A stretch of DNA of 7,590 bases from Neisseriaceae bacterium (GCA_947470205.1 CANISK010000069.1:1-7590), one strand, 5' to 3'; shown: positions 1-6,325, counted from the first letter of the stretch. Made by a program: numbers and translations. Notes: generated by a model not told the origin, from the sequence alone.

Positions 1-146
1 AAATGTTGTCATTCCCTAAGTCGTCGGGAATCCAGTTTTACAACACCCAACATTCATTTTAAAAGGTGACTATCTACATTGAATGGATTCCCGCCTGCGC
101 GGGAATGACATAAATTGGCACTTTTATAGGTTATGCAAGAAGTCTA
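1..146 (+). mobile_element. MITE-like repeat, copy A (left end beyond window)
   Basis: This non-coding stretch matches 6180-6325 base for base except one substitution (G at 97, A at 6276), so the two are copies of one element. It ends in the terminal sequence AGGTTATGCAAGAAGTCTA (128-146), whose complement nearly matches the left terminus of the complete copy C. It holds two palindromes, ATTCCC-N9-GGGAAT at 11-31 and ATTCCC-N8-GGGAAT at 87-106. It has no transposase and no convincing ORF, so it would need an enzyme supplied in trans. About 51 bp of its left end, judged from copy C, lies outside the window. The terminal TA fits a TA target duplication, but that is inference. Confidence 0.8.
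87..106. repeat. dRS3-like palindrome in copy A
   Basis: The sequence has the exact form ATTCCC-N8-GGGAAT, and the inner bases GCCTGCGC extend the pairing. In Neisseria this 20-bp form is called dRS3 and is scattered through intergenic repeat arrays, where filamentous phage can integrate. Comparable palindromes occur in other proteobacteria, so the name describes shape and not proven descent. The equivalent in copy C lies at 6266-6285. Confidence 0.6.
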
Positions 147-209
147 ATACAATTAATAAGGGATTTTGTCCCTCATTGGAACTGATTTTCATGCCATAAC
201 TTTAGGCTA

Positions 210-238
210 TTGACAAGAAATTCAGGATATTTTAAACA
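210..238 (+). promoter_or_regulatory. putative sigma-70 promoter for lipA-rlmD
   Basis: A perfect -35 box TTGACA lies at 210-215. After a 17-base spacer the -10 candidate is TAAACA (233-238), with TTAAAC one base earlier as an alternative; both are weak matches. It is the best promoter candidate between repeat copy A and lipA, and would give a leader of roughly 140 bases. A small hairpin AGGGA/TCCCT (159-173) lies just upstream. Nothing else recognisable was seen in 147-295. Confidence 0.35.
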
Positions 239-286
239 ATCGCACGCAGAAAATTTTAGGGTTTAAATCTCCTAATTTTATGGTAG

Positions 287-300
287 CCCAAGAACTTGGG
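287..300 (+). other. perfect small hairpin in the lipA leader
   Basis: CCCAAG (287-292) and CTTGGG (295-300) form a 6-bp stem with a 2-base loop, about 80 bases before the lipA start. A weaker pairing TTAGG/CCTAA lies just upstream (about 256-275). There is no U-run after either stem, so neither looks like an intrinsic terminator. A regulatory role is unproven. Confidence 0.3.
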
Positions 301-370
301 ACTTGTTGCACTTAAATTCTGCGGATGCGATAATCATTTCAAAGGCGTATCCGTATATATTAAACCTAAT

Positions 371-374
371 AGGA
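371..374 (+). promoter_or_regulatory. ribosome binding site that sets the lipA start
   Basis: AGGA lies 8 bases before the ATG at 383. The longer in-frame reading from a TTG at 296 has no Shine-Dalgarno sequence and adds 29 residues without LipA similarity that I can recognise. The ATG at 383 is therefore preferred. Confidence 0.65.
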
Positions 375-382
375 CATTAAAT

Positions 383-1414
383 ATGGAACAAATTCCAGAT
401 AAAACCATCGGTAATGATTTGATTAATATTTTGGATAATGCAAAACTACCAATTCCAAATAATACCCAAGGTGTGAAACATAAAAGTGAATCTAAAGTGT
501 CTCGTATTCCGATTAAAGTTATCCATGCTCCTGTACTAAAAAAACCAGAATGGATAAGAGTTAAGCTATCTACGAATAGTAAATTTACCAAGATGAAAGA
601 ATTACTCCGTGAGCATAAGCTCCACACTGTGTGTGAGGAGGCAAATTGCCCTAATATAAATGAATGTTTTAGTAGTGGAACTGCCACTTTTATGATCATG
701 GGTGATATTTGCACTCGTAGATGTACATTTTGTGATGTAGGGCACGGTAGACCAAACCAATTAGACCCAAATGAGCCAAAGGAAGTAGCAAACGCGGTTA
801 AGATTTTGGGGCTTAAATATGTTGTAATTACCAGTGTTGATCGCGATGACCTTCGTGATGGAGGAGCTATGCATTTTGTAGAATGTATAAAGGAAATCAG
901 AAACACAAGCCCTGAGACTAAAATTGAGATTTTAGTACCTGATTTTAGAGGAAGACTTGATAAAGCTCTTGAGATATTATCTCAAAATCCTCCTGATGTA
1001 TTAAATCATAATGTTGAAACTGTACCACGTATTTATAAACAAATTCGCCCTGGCTCTGACTATATGCATTCATTAAAATTGCTTGAGCAATTTAAAAAAA
1101 CCAATCCACTCATCCCGACCAAATCTGGCATTATGGTGGGACTTGGTGAAACTGATGAAGAAATAAAAGATGTATTACAAGATATGCGTAATCATTCTAT
1201 TGATATGTTGACTTTGGGGCAATATCTCCAGCCATCCACTCATCACACACCAGTGATGCGTTATATGCACCCCGATACATTTAAAGAATTTGAAACATAT
1301 GCATATTCAATTGGGTTTAAACATGCGGCAGTGGGTGCGATGGTTCGTTCTAGTTACCATGCCGATACACAATCAAACAATGTACTCTCTTCGTCTTTGA
1401 GTACACTAACATAA
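383..1414 (+). CDS. lipA: lipoyl synthase LipA
   Basis: LipA is a cytosolic radical-SAM enzyme that inserts two sulfur atoms into protein-bound octanoyl groups, making the lipoyl cofactor of the 2-oxoacid dehydrogenases and the glycine cleavage system. The 343-residue protein shows both cluster motifs: the auxiliary cluster CX4CX5C at C84, C89, C95 and the radical-SAM CX3CX2C at C110, C114, C117 ([13 protein letters not shown]). The C-terminal RSSYHAD (322-328) carries the conserved serine ligand of the auxiliary cluster. [11 protein letters not shown] (147-157), ILVPDFRG (183-190) and [11 protein letters not shown] (247-257) are further family signatures. Residues 1-50 form a variable extension usual in betaproteobacteria. 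The start at 383 has an AGGA site. The usual partner lipB is not found directly upstream, where a mobile repeat lies instead. rlmD follows after 15 bases, suggesting co-transcription. Confidence 0.97.
   Translation: MEQIPDKTIGNDLINILDNAKLPIPNNTQGVKHKSESKVSRIPIKVIHAPVLKKPEWIRVKLSTNSKFTKMKELLREHKLHTVCEEANCPNINECFSSGTATFMIMGDICTRRCTFCDVGHGRPNQLDPNEPKEVANAVKILGLKYVVITSVDRDDLRDGGAMHFVECIKEIRNTSPETKIEILVPDFRGRLDKALEILSQNPPDVLNHNVETVPRIYKQIRPGSDYMHSLKLLEQFKKTNPLIPTKSGIMVGLGETDEEIKDVLQDMRNHSIDMLTLGQYLQPSTHHTPVMRYMHPDTFKEFETYAYSIGFKHAAVGAMVRSSYHADTQSNNVLSSSLSTLT
1381..1405 (+). other. stem-loop at the lipA 3' end
   Basis: TGTACTC (1381-1387) pairs with GAGTACA (1399-1405) across an 11-base loop, inside the last codons of lipA and 24 bases before the rlmD start. 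No U-run follows, so it is unlikely to terminate transcription. It could affect mRNA stability or rlmD translation, or be chance. Confidence 0.3.
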
Positions 1415-1429
1415 AGTAAACAATACAAC

Positions 1430-2779
1430 ATGACCACACTTTCACAATCAATACAACATAAAGTAATAATCGAATCTATCGACTTGGAGGGTAAAGGAGT
1501 TGCCCGCATTGATGGTAAGACTGTATTTGTTGATGGCGCCTTGCCTCATGAAGAAGTTACCATTGAAATATACAAAAAGAAAAAAACATTTGATATGGGG
1601 CGTCTTATATCAATTGAGCTACCTAGTAAAGATAGACAAATTCCCCAATGCCCAAACTTTGGAGTATGTGGTGGATGTAGTATGCAACACTTGGATTTTA
1701 GCGCACAGATTTATCATAAACAAAAAGTCTTGGTTGACAACCTAAAACATATCGGTGGTGTTGCACCATTAAATGTATTGCCATCTATTATAGGTGTGCC
1801 TTGGGGTTATAGACATAAAGCTCGCTTTTCAGTGCGTTATGTACACAAAAAAGATAGCGTATTGGTTGGATTTCGTGAACGTGGATCCTCTTATGTTGCC
1901 AATATGAATGAATGCCACGTGGTACCGAAGCATGTATCTAATCTAATCCCGCAGTTTCGTGATTTATTATATAAACTTGCCATACGGGATAAAATCCCCC
2001 AGATTGAAGTGTCTGTAGGAGATAATGTCAGCGTATTTATATTTCGTGTGATGTGTGAAATGGCAGAAGAAGATGGTGCGCTTATACATCAATTTGTGAG
2101 TGATTATAATCAAATTCATGATCACCCAATACAAATATGGCTACAACCAAAAGGACTTGACAGTTGTTATTTATTTGCACCGCAAGATGATACAAAACAT
2201 CTTAGCTACACCATTGATGCATTTAACATTAAAATGCCATATTACCCAACTGAATTCACTCAAGTAAACCCTTATGTGAATAACCACATGGTGAGTACTG
2301 CAATTAAACTATTAGATTTAAACGCTGATGATAGTGTATTTGATTTCTTCTGTGGTATTGGAAACTTTACCCTGCCGATTGCAAAAATGTGCCAAAATGT
2401 AACAGGTATAGAAGGAAATGAGGTGCTTGTAAAGCGGGCATTCGAAAATGCTAAATATAATAACTTGGAAAATAAAACGCATTACATGGCAACAAATTTA
2501 TTTACTGTAACGCAAGAGTGGTTAGTGTCACTTGGAAGAAGAAACAAATGGCTTATAGACCCACCACGTGATGGAGCGATGGAATTAATAAAAGCCATCA
2601 CTCCTGATATTGCACCAGAAAAAATAGTATATGTCTCTTGTAACCCAAGCACACTTGCGCGTGATGCCTCAATACTGGTGAATACACATGGTTATACGCT
2701 CAAAAACGCTATGGTATTAAATATGTTTCCCCATACCTCTCATGTTGAATCTATTGCTGAATTTGTACTTAACAGTTAA
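1430..2779 (+). CDS. rlmD: 23S rRNA (uracil-5)-methyltransferase RlmD
   Basis: RlmD (RumA) uses SAM to methylate C5 of U1939 (E. coli numbering) in 23S rRNA. The 449-residue protein is slightly longer than E. coli RlmD (about 433). An N-terminal TRAM RNA-binding domain spans about residues 10-62 (IDLEGKGVARIDGKTVFV...). Four cysteines fit the [4Fe-4S] pattern CX5CX2C...C: C74, C80, C83 and C162. The catalytic domain shows FTQVNPYVN (276-284), SAM motif FDFFCGIGNFTLP (304-316), DPPRDG (377-382), nucleophile C404 in YVSCNPSTLARD, and the probable base E440 in HVES. Paralogues RlmC and TrmA share the core; the TRAM domain plus the cluster cysteines favour RlmD. The ATG lies 15 bases after lipA and has no clear Shine-Dalgarno sequence, so translation may be coupled to lipA. 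Confidence 0.94.
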   Translation: MTTLSQSIQHKVIIESIDLEGKGVARIDGKTVFVDGALPHEEVTIEIYKKKKTFDMGRLISIELPSKDRQIPQCPNFGVCGGCSMQHLDFSAQIYHKQKVLVDNLKHIGGVAPLNVLPSIIGVPWGYRHKARFSVRYVHKKDSVLVGFRERGSSYVANMNECHVVPKHVSNLIPQFRDLLYKLAIRDKIPQIEVSVGDNVSVFIFRVMCEMAEEDGALIHQFVSDYNQIHDHPIQIWLQPKGLDSCYLFAPQDDTKHLSYTIDAFNIKMPYYPTEFTQVNPYVNNHMVSTAIKLLDLNADDSVFDFFCGIGNFTLPIAKMCQNVTGIEGNEVLVKRAFENAKYNNLENKTHYMATNLFTVTQEWLVSLGRRNKWLIDPPRDGAMELIKAITPDIAPEKIVYVSCNPSTLARDASILVNTHGYTLKNAMVLNMFPHTSHVESIAEFVLNS

Positions 2780-2840
2780 GTTATTTATATCTGAAAGCAA
2801 TCTGTAAATCGCGTATATCTAGAGAAAACCTACGGGATGT

Positions 2841-2863
2841 AAATTGTAACATTATTACATTTT
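2841..2863. terminator. weak AT-rich stem-loop between convergent genes
   Basis: AAATTGTAA (2841-2849) pairs with TTACATTTT (2855-2863) with one mismatch and a 5-base loop. It lies between the converging rlmD and dsbC genes and is followed by T-rich sequence on the plus strand. The stem lacks the GC pairs of a typical intrinsic terminator, so this is only the best candidate in the gap 2780-2956. Confidence 0.25.
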
Positions 2864-2913
2864 AAATTATTTTAACAGAGATATCATTTTTTTCTGGAGA
2901 AAATTTATTCAAT

Positions 2914-2941
2914 CATGTCCATTGTCAGGCACGGAATGACA
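2914..2941. repeat. degenerate palindromic repeat relic
   Basis: The complement begins TGTCATTCCGTGCCTGACA and ends GGACATG, resembling the widespread GTCATTCC...GGAATCCATG class of palindromic intergenic repeats with mutations in one arm (CAT/ATG and TCC/GGA still pair). It shares the GGAATGACA end with the repeats at 1-146, 3824-3832 and 6129-6325. It may be a decayed copy. Confidence 0.35.
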
Positions 2942-2956
2942 AAGAGCAATGATCAT

Positions 2957-3697
2957 CTAAATCCGTGATGATGATGAATAAGTAGTGGTTATTTGTTGTT
3001 TTAGGTACTCTAACGGCACCACTCCAGTGAGGATTTTGCCATTTTCTAAAATGATGGTTGGCGTGGCTTCCACGCCAAGTTTATTGCCTAATGCTAATAT
3101 GCTATTTATATTTTCATCTACGTTATCACAGGTGGATTTTTGCGGGAGTTTAACATCTTCACGCATGAAATTAGTAAATATGGCGACTGGGTCTGGACTA
3201 CATAAAATTTGCTTAGCATGTGTTTTAGCTTCTTTATGAATGTATAGTGGATATAAAAAATAATAGACCGTAACATCGGTTAATTTGGCAATTACGTTGG
3301 TCTCTAGGCGTTTACAAAATGGACAATCTGGGTCTGTGAAGATGGCAATTTTGTATTTTGGTTTTTTGGATGTGTTGTATTGGATTGCCAAATTTAACGG
3401 TAAATCATTCCAAGTTATCTTTGTGGCATCCGTGAGGGCGTTTTGAGTGAGGTTGGTTTTTGTGGGTAAATCGATTAAATTACCTGCAAAAAGATATCTT
3501 CCTGTGGCATCCGTGTAAAATATTTTATGATTTGCAGTGATTTGATAGACATTTGGTACTGGAGAGTCTGCAATGGCAGTTATTTCTAATTTTGGTAATG
3601 TATCACTGAGGGATTTTCTGATTTGAGTATCTATTTTTTTATCTACCCCAAAGGTGAGCTGCGTTAGAATGCAAAATGTGTATAATATTTTTTTCAT
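2957..3697 (-). CDS. dsbC: periplasmic thiol:disulfide isomerase DsbC
   Basis: DsbC shuffles wrong disulfide bonds in periplasmic proteins and is kept reduced by membrane DsbD. The 246-residue product begins with a signal peptide (MKKILYTFCILTQLTFG, cleavage probably near residue 17). An N-terminal dimerisation domain (about 22-95) with the family's YTDATGRYLFAGNLIDL segment (61-77) follows. The thioredoxin-fold domain carries the active site CPFC (C125, C128) in IFTDPDCPFCKRLE, a second cysteine pair at C166 and C190 matching the structural disulfide of DsbC, and the cis-proline in EATPTII (P213). DsbG is the alternative; the internal cysteine pair and the N-terminal domain favour DsbC. No strong Shine-Dalgarno is visible (an A-rich AAAGA run precedes the ATG). 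The gene is 140 bases downstream of midA, so read-through is possible but not shown. Confidence 0.92.
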   Translation of the reverse strand: MKKILYTFCILTQLTFGVDKKIDTQIRKSLSDTLPKLEITAIADSPVPNVYQITANHKIFYTDATGRYLFAGNLIDLPTKTNLTQNALTDATKITWNDLPLNLAIQYNTSKKPKYKIAIFTDPDCPFCKRLETNVIAKLTDVTVYYFLYPLYIHKEAKTHAKQILCSPDPVAIFTNFMREDVKLPQKSTCDNVDENINSILALGNKLGVEATPTIILENGKILTGVVPLEYLKQQITTTYSSSSRI

Positions 3698-3752
3698 GTT
3701 GATTTTTTCTTTTTACAAGTTTTAAATAAATATTGCGTTTTATTGCGTATGT

Positions 3753-3833
3753 GATTGCCACTACTTGATAAATCAAGTCTCGCAATGAATAATATGCTCG
3801 CAATGACAAGGTTATTCGCGGGAATGACAGAGC
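3753..3833. repeat. compound degenerate palindromic repeat
   Basis: The gap between midA and dsbC holds a perfect inverted repeat ACTTGAT-AA-ATCAAGT (3763-3778), flanked by outer arms ATTGC (3754-3758) and GCAAT (3782-3786). Next come CTCGCAATGAC (about 3797-3807) and CGCGGGAATGACA (about 3817-3829). On the complement these read as CATTCCCGCG and CATTGCGAG units, typical of short dispersed intergenic repeats. The hairpin could weaken or stabilise read-through from midA into dsbC, but there is no evidence for a specific role. Confidence 0.5.
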
Positions 3834-3837
3834 TATA

Positions 3838-5004
3838 TTATAGTATTCTTGCTAATGAGAAAGCCTTAAAACCTAATAAATCATAAAAATCTATATTTTT
3901 ACTGAAGGCTATCACCTTAAATACCTCCCCCATATCATTAATACTAGTTAAGCGATTAATTTCATTATTATATTTTAATTTGGTTACTTGGGTTTCATTT
4001 TCTGTTTCATGTTCTACATGATTTAATATTCCGCAATTTATCAAAAATGCCCCTTGGGTTGTGTAGTCTATTAAATCTAGTCCATTTGCAATACCCGCAT
4101 TTGCAATTGCTGTGAAATTTACACTAGCTGTAATATCCATTAAACCCGGTGGGTGCTCCAGAATGTTATCCACTTTAGTGTGGTGTATAAACCCACGTAC
4201 CGTGCCATTCATGTGTTTTGGGCTATAAAATTCACGCTCACAGTATCCGTAGTCAATCAATATAACATAACCGCTATTTAATGAATTAGCAATATTTTTC
4301 ATTAATTGAAGACTATTTAAATTTATATCGATAATAAAATTATTATATTTTGTTATTTCTGGCAAATTATCAATAATCATTTTTATGTCATCATTTGAGT
4401 ATTTTTTATTAGTATATACAAATTTATTCTCCACACACCCAACATCTATGCGATATATTTCATCATCTTTATAGATATAGCTATCAGTTGGGTTGGCATC
4501 TAATAATTCATTGGCGATTATCACGCCATCAAAATCAATGGGTAATTTATCTATCCATTTTACTTTAGATACATATTTTGGATGGGCATTTTGCAGTTTT
4601 TGTTGCATTTCAAAAATTAAAACCGCACTTATCTCTAGCACATAATATGTATCAATATCATCCCCAATGTGAGATAAAATATCTATCATTAATTGCCCAT
4701 TACCAGCTCCAAGCTCTACAATATTTTTATGCTCCATGTGGTTAAATAATTCATCAATTTGTGTGCCTAGTGAATAACCAAATAAATGTGATATACCGGG
4801 CGCGGTTACAAAATCCCCCATTTTGCCGAATTTGTGAAGTTGGTTATGATAATAGCCATAATTTTTATGATATAAACATAATTCAATGTATTGACTAAGT
4901 GGAATACTGCCGTTATTTTGTGAGACTTCTTTTTTAATTATTTCGTGAAGTTTATTACTTGTGGTTATCTCATCTGGGTGTGTGGTGGAATGTGAATTAT
5001 TCAT
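3838..5004 (-). CDS. MidA/NDUFAF7-family SAM-dependent methyltransferase
   Basis: The 388-residue protein fits the COG1565 (Methyltransf_28) family. Its mitochondrial member NDUFAF7 (MidA) dimethylates an arginine of a complex I subunit during assembly; the bacterial substrate is not established, so a complex I role is inference. Visible motifs are GDFVTAPGIS (63-72), SAM-binding VELGAGNG (96-103), acidic LEIS at the end of strand 2 (123-126), IANELLDANP (163-171), ILIDYGY (248-254), PPGLMDITASVNFTA (285-299), QGAFLINCGI (317-326) and the closing MGEVFKVIAFSK (358-369). Length is normal. The start codon lies 5 bases after the rnfH stop, indicating one transcript with rnfH, and no strong Shine-Dalgarno is seen, suggesting coupling. 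Residues 190-235 are rich in N, D, I and K, reflecting the low GC. Confidence 0.88.
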   Translation of the reverse strand: MNNSHSTTHPDEITTSNKLHEIIKKEVSQNNGSIPLSQYIELCLYHKNYGYYHNQLHKFGKMGDFVTAPGISHLFGYSLGTQIDELFNHMEHKNIVELGAGNGQLMIDILSHIGDDIDTYYVLEISAVLIFEMQQKLQNAHPKYVSKVKWIDKLPIDFDGVIIANELLDANPTDSYIYKDDEIYRIDVGCVENKFVYTNKKYSNDDIKMIIDNLPEITKYNNFIIDINLNSLQLMKNIANSLNSGYVILIDYGYCEREFYSPKHMNGTVRGFIHHTKVDNILEHPPGLMDITASVNFTAIANAGIANGLDLIDYTTQGAFLINCGILNHVEHETENETQVTKLKYNNEINRLTSINDMGEVFKVIAFSKNIDFYDLLGFKAFSLARIL

Positions 5005-5009
5005 ATTAT

Positions 5010-5303
5010 TTAGGTCTTTTTTCTATCTAAACGTCTTTCATTGGGTGTTTTGCTTAGTTTACGATATATCTCTATCCTGTCTCGTGGTGTGAGTTGATAT
5101 GTTATAACATCAATTTTGCGCCCAAATATTCCAATGGGTAAATTTGCCGTATCAGAAAAATCAAAATCTTTGAATTCATCGGCGATTTTGGATAATAATA
5201 TGGCATTAGTCACAGAGGTATTTTGTGGAATCTCAAGAGATTTAATTATTTGTTTATCTTTGGTTGCAAATGCAACCTCAATGTAAATAGTGTTTATGGT
5301 CAT
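5010..5303 (-). CDS. rnfH: RnfH-family ubiquitin-fold protein
   Basis: This 97-residue protein belongs to the RnfH (UPF0125) family of small beta-grasp, ubiquitin-like proteins. It opens with a strand (YIEVAFATKDKQIIKSLEIP, 7-26), then a helix beginning TSVTNAILLS, the middle segment LPIGIFGRKID, and the diagnostic tail LTPRDRIEIYRKLSKTPNERR. The molecular function is unsettled; in many proteobacteria the gene is next to ratA and smpB, neither of which appears here. It is the first gene of a probable rnfH-midA operon. The ATG directly abuts an AT-rich palindrome and has no Shine-Dalgarno sequence, so initiation may be weak or near-leaderless. No better downstream ATG fits the family N-terminus. 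Confidence 0.88.
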   Translation of the reverse strand: MTINTIYIEVAFATKDKQIIKSLEIPQNTSVTNAILLSKIADEFKDFDFSDTANLPIGIFGRKIDVITYQLTPRDRIEIYRKLSKTPNERRLDRKKT

Positions 5304-5306
5304 GAT

Positions 5307-5353
5307 GATACAATCTATTTAATATTTTATGTATTAAATAGATATTGTATCAA
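5307..5353 (-). promoter_or_regulatory. promoter embedded in a palindrome before rnfH
   Basis: Read on the minus strand, TTGATA (5353-5348) and TAAAAT (5329-5324) are separated by 18 bases, each one base from the sigma-70 consensus. The same segment is an inverted repeat: arm 5307-5324 pairs with arm 5332-5351 apart from a 2-base bulge, leaving a 7-base loop that holds most of the -10 box. A start about 7 bases after the -10 box would give a leader of only about 15 bases. The symmetry could be an operator or an mRNA hairpin; the choice is inference. Confidence 0.45.
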
Positions 5354-5381
5354 TATTTGCACCTTTGTGTGAATATTAAAC

Positions 5382-5537
5382 TTACATACCTTTTATGTGT
5401 GCATAAAATGTTTCCTGCAAATAGAGATTTGTAACTTTACTTGGGTTTGACCTTATCTCTTGCACATAATTTTCTAATAACTGATTTTTATTTAAATTAT
5501 TACTATTATCATTTAGGTATTTTTCTATTAACTCCAT
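5382..5537 (-). CDS. small orphan ORF, probably a gene tail
   Basis: The 51-codon frame reads MELIEKYLNDNSNN... and ends ...TFYAHIKGM. I do not recognise it. It is hydrophilic, rich in N, K and E, and likely helical, with no signal peptide or membrane segment. The ATG has no Shine-Dalgarno, and the frame stays open upstream to 5567 (DCGRFTSYII before the Met), almost to the boundary of the truncated repeat at 5571. That suggests the 3' end of a longer gene cut by the repeat, rather than a complete small gene. It may even be the tail of the orphan gene at 5651-6018, which cannot be shown here. It precedes rnfH by 78 bases on the same strand. Confidence 0.35.
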   Translation of the reverse strand: MELIEKYLNDNSNNLNKNQLLENYVQEIRSNPSKVTNLYLQETFYAHIKGM

Positions 5538-5570
5538 TATTATATATGATGTAAATCTACCACAATCTTA

Positions 5571-5666
5571 TGTTGTAAAAGTGGATTCCCGACGACTTAG
5601 GGAATGACAACATTTATTGATTTCTTATGTCGAATTAGTATTTTATGAGGTTATGCAAGAGGTCTA
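5571..5666 (-). mobile_element. MITE-like repeat, copy B (truncated, inverted)
   Basis: The complement of this 96-bp stretch matches the left half of copy C (6129-6224) with one mismatch (5581 versus 6214). It keeps the terminal sequence TAGACCTCTTGCATAACCT (5666-5648) and the first palindrome ATTCCC-N9-GGGAAT (5585-5605). The right half, with the second palindrome and the other terminus, is missing, so the copy was cut by a deletion or is a one-ended remnant. Its terminus provides the stop codon of the frameshifted orphan gene. Confidence 0.8.
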
Positions 5667-6018
5667 TTCAATCTTTTTTCTAAATCTGGCTTTCTGTCTG
5701 CGGTGCTCTCTTGAAGAGTATCAGGCTTAGACTCAATCACATGAAAATATTGCGACTCTTGACTAAATGTATTATCATCATGTTTGACAAATTTAAAATT
5801 CTTGCCATCATATCCCGTGTAAGCATATTCTTGAGCATCTACTTCAATTAAATCACCTATATTTAAATCTAAATTATAACTCCACTGGTCAAGTAATACA
5901 ATTGATGGATCGCTATCTTCATTAAACCATTCCCTGTTGTATCAATTTGTGCATTTGGTTTTTGCGCATTTAAGTGCTGGTTTAATTTCACCACCATTGT
6001 TTTATTGATATTTGCCAT
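5651..6018 (-). pseudogene. frameshifted orphan gene of unknown function
   Basis: From an ATG at 6018, preceded by AAGGA ten bases upstream, the frame reads MANINKTMVVKLNQHLNAQK and continues to a stop at 5871-5869 after 49 codons. At the GGG run 5934-5932 a second frame begins that stays open for about 90 codons (EWFNEDSDPSIVLLDQW...), ending with a TAA (5653-5651) inside repeat copy B. One extra base at the run would join them into about 122 residues, so the break is a one-base loss or a sequence error. The joined product is acidic and soluble-looking, with no signal or membrane segment: a helix-like N-terminus, then strand-rich IGDLIEVDAQEYAYTGYDG. The last residues (RPLA) come from the repeat, so the original C-terminus is probably lost. 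I do not recognise the family. Confidence 0.6.
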
Positions 6019-6128
6019 AGTAGTCGTATCCTTGCAAAATTTTGTTTTAAATGTAATGATATAATTTATTCAAGATTTTCACATAATATGATCTACGGTT
6101 TTGAATAAAATTTCTTCAAATGATATAT

Positions 6129-6325
6129 TAGACCTCTTGCATAACCTCATAAAATACTAATTCGACATAAGAAATCAATAAATGTTGTCATTCCCTAAGT
6201 CGTCGGGAATCCAGTTTTACAACACCCAACATTCATTTTAAAAGGTGACTATCTACATTGAATGGATTCCCGCCTACGCGGGAATGACATAAATTGGCAC
6301 TTTTATAGGTTATGCAAGAAGTCTA
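6129..6325 (+). mobile_element. MITE-like repeat, copy C (complete, 197 bp)
   Basis: The element begins TAGACCTCTTGCATAACCT (6129-6147) and ends AGGTTATGCAAGAAGTCTA (6307-6325); the ends are inverted repeats matching at 18 of 19 bases. Internal palindromes are ATTCCC-N9-GGGAAT (6190-6210) and ATTCCC-N8-GGGAAT (6266-6285). Size, terminal repeats, lack of coding capacity and two further copies in the window identify a miniature inverted-repeat element. The outermost TA at both ends could be a TA target duplication, as in some IS5-group or IS630/Tc1-type elements, but I cannot assign the parent family. It lies 46 bp past the prpB stop, and its GC-rich hairpin could stop prpB transcripts. Confidence 0.85.

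Noticed and set aside
296..382. Longer lipA start from TTG at 296 (29 extra residues)
   Set aside because: There is no ribosome binding site before the TTG and the extra residues do not resemble LipA, whereas the ATG at 383 has AGGA 8 bases upstream.
334..906. 190-codon open frame on the minus strand inside lipA
   Set aside because: It lies antisense to a clearly conserved gene, has no recognisable motifs, and follows from the codon pattern of lipA.
5925..5945. Programmed -1 frameshift in the orphan gene
   Set aside because: The site (ACA ACA GGG AAT) is not a X-XXY-YYZ slippery heptamer and no clear stimulatory stem was seen, so a simple one-base loss or sequence error is more likely.
1..6325. 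Composite transposon carrying lipA to rnfH between copies A and C
   Set aside because: The copies encode no transposase and the enclosed genes are core housekeeping genes. Two independent insertions explain the pattern more simply.
5571..6325. Insertion sequence with its transposase
   Set aside because: The orphan gene between the copies has no DDE-type motif or similarity to transposases that I can see, and it is broken.
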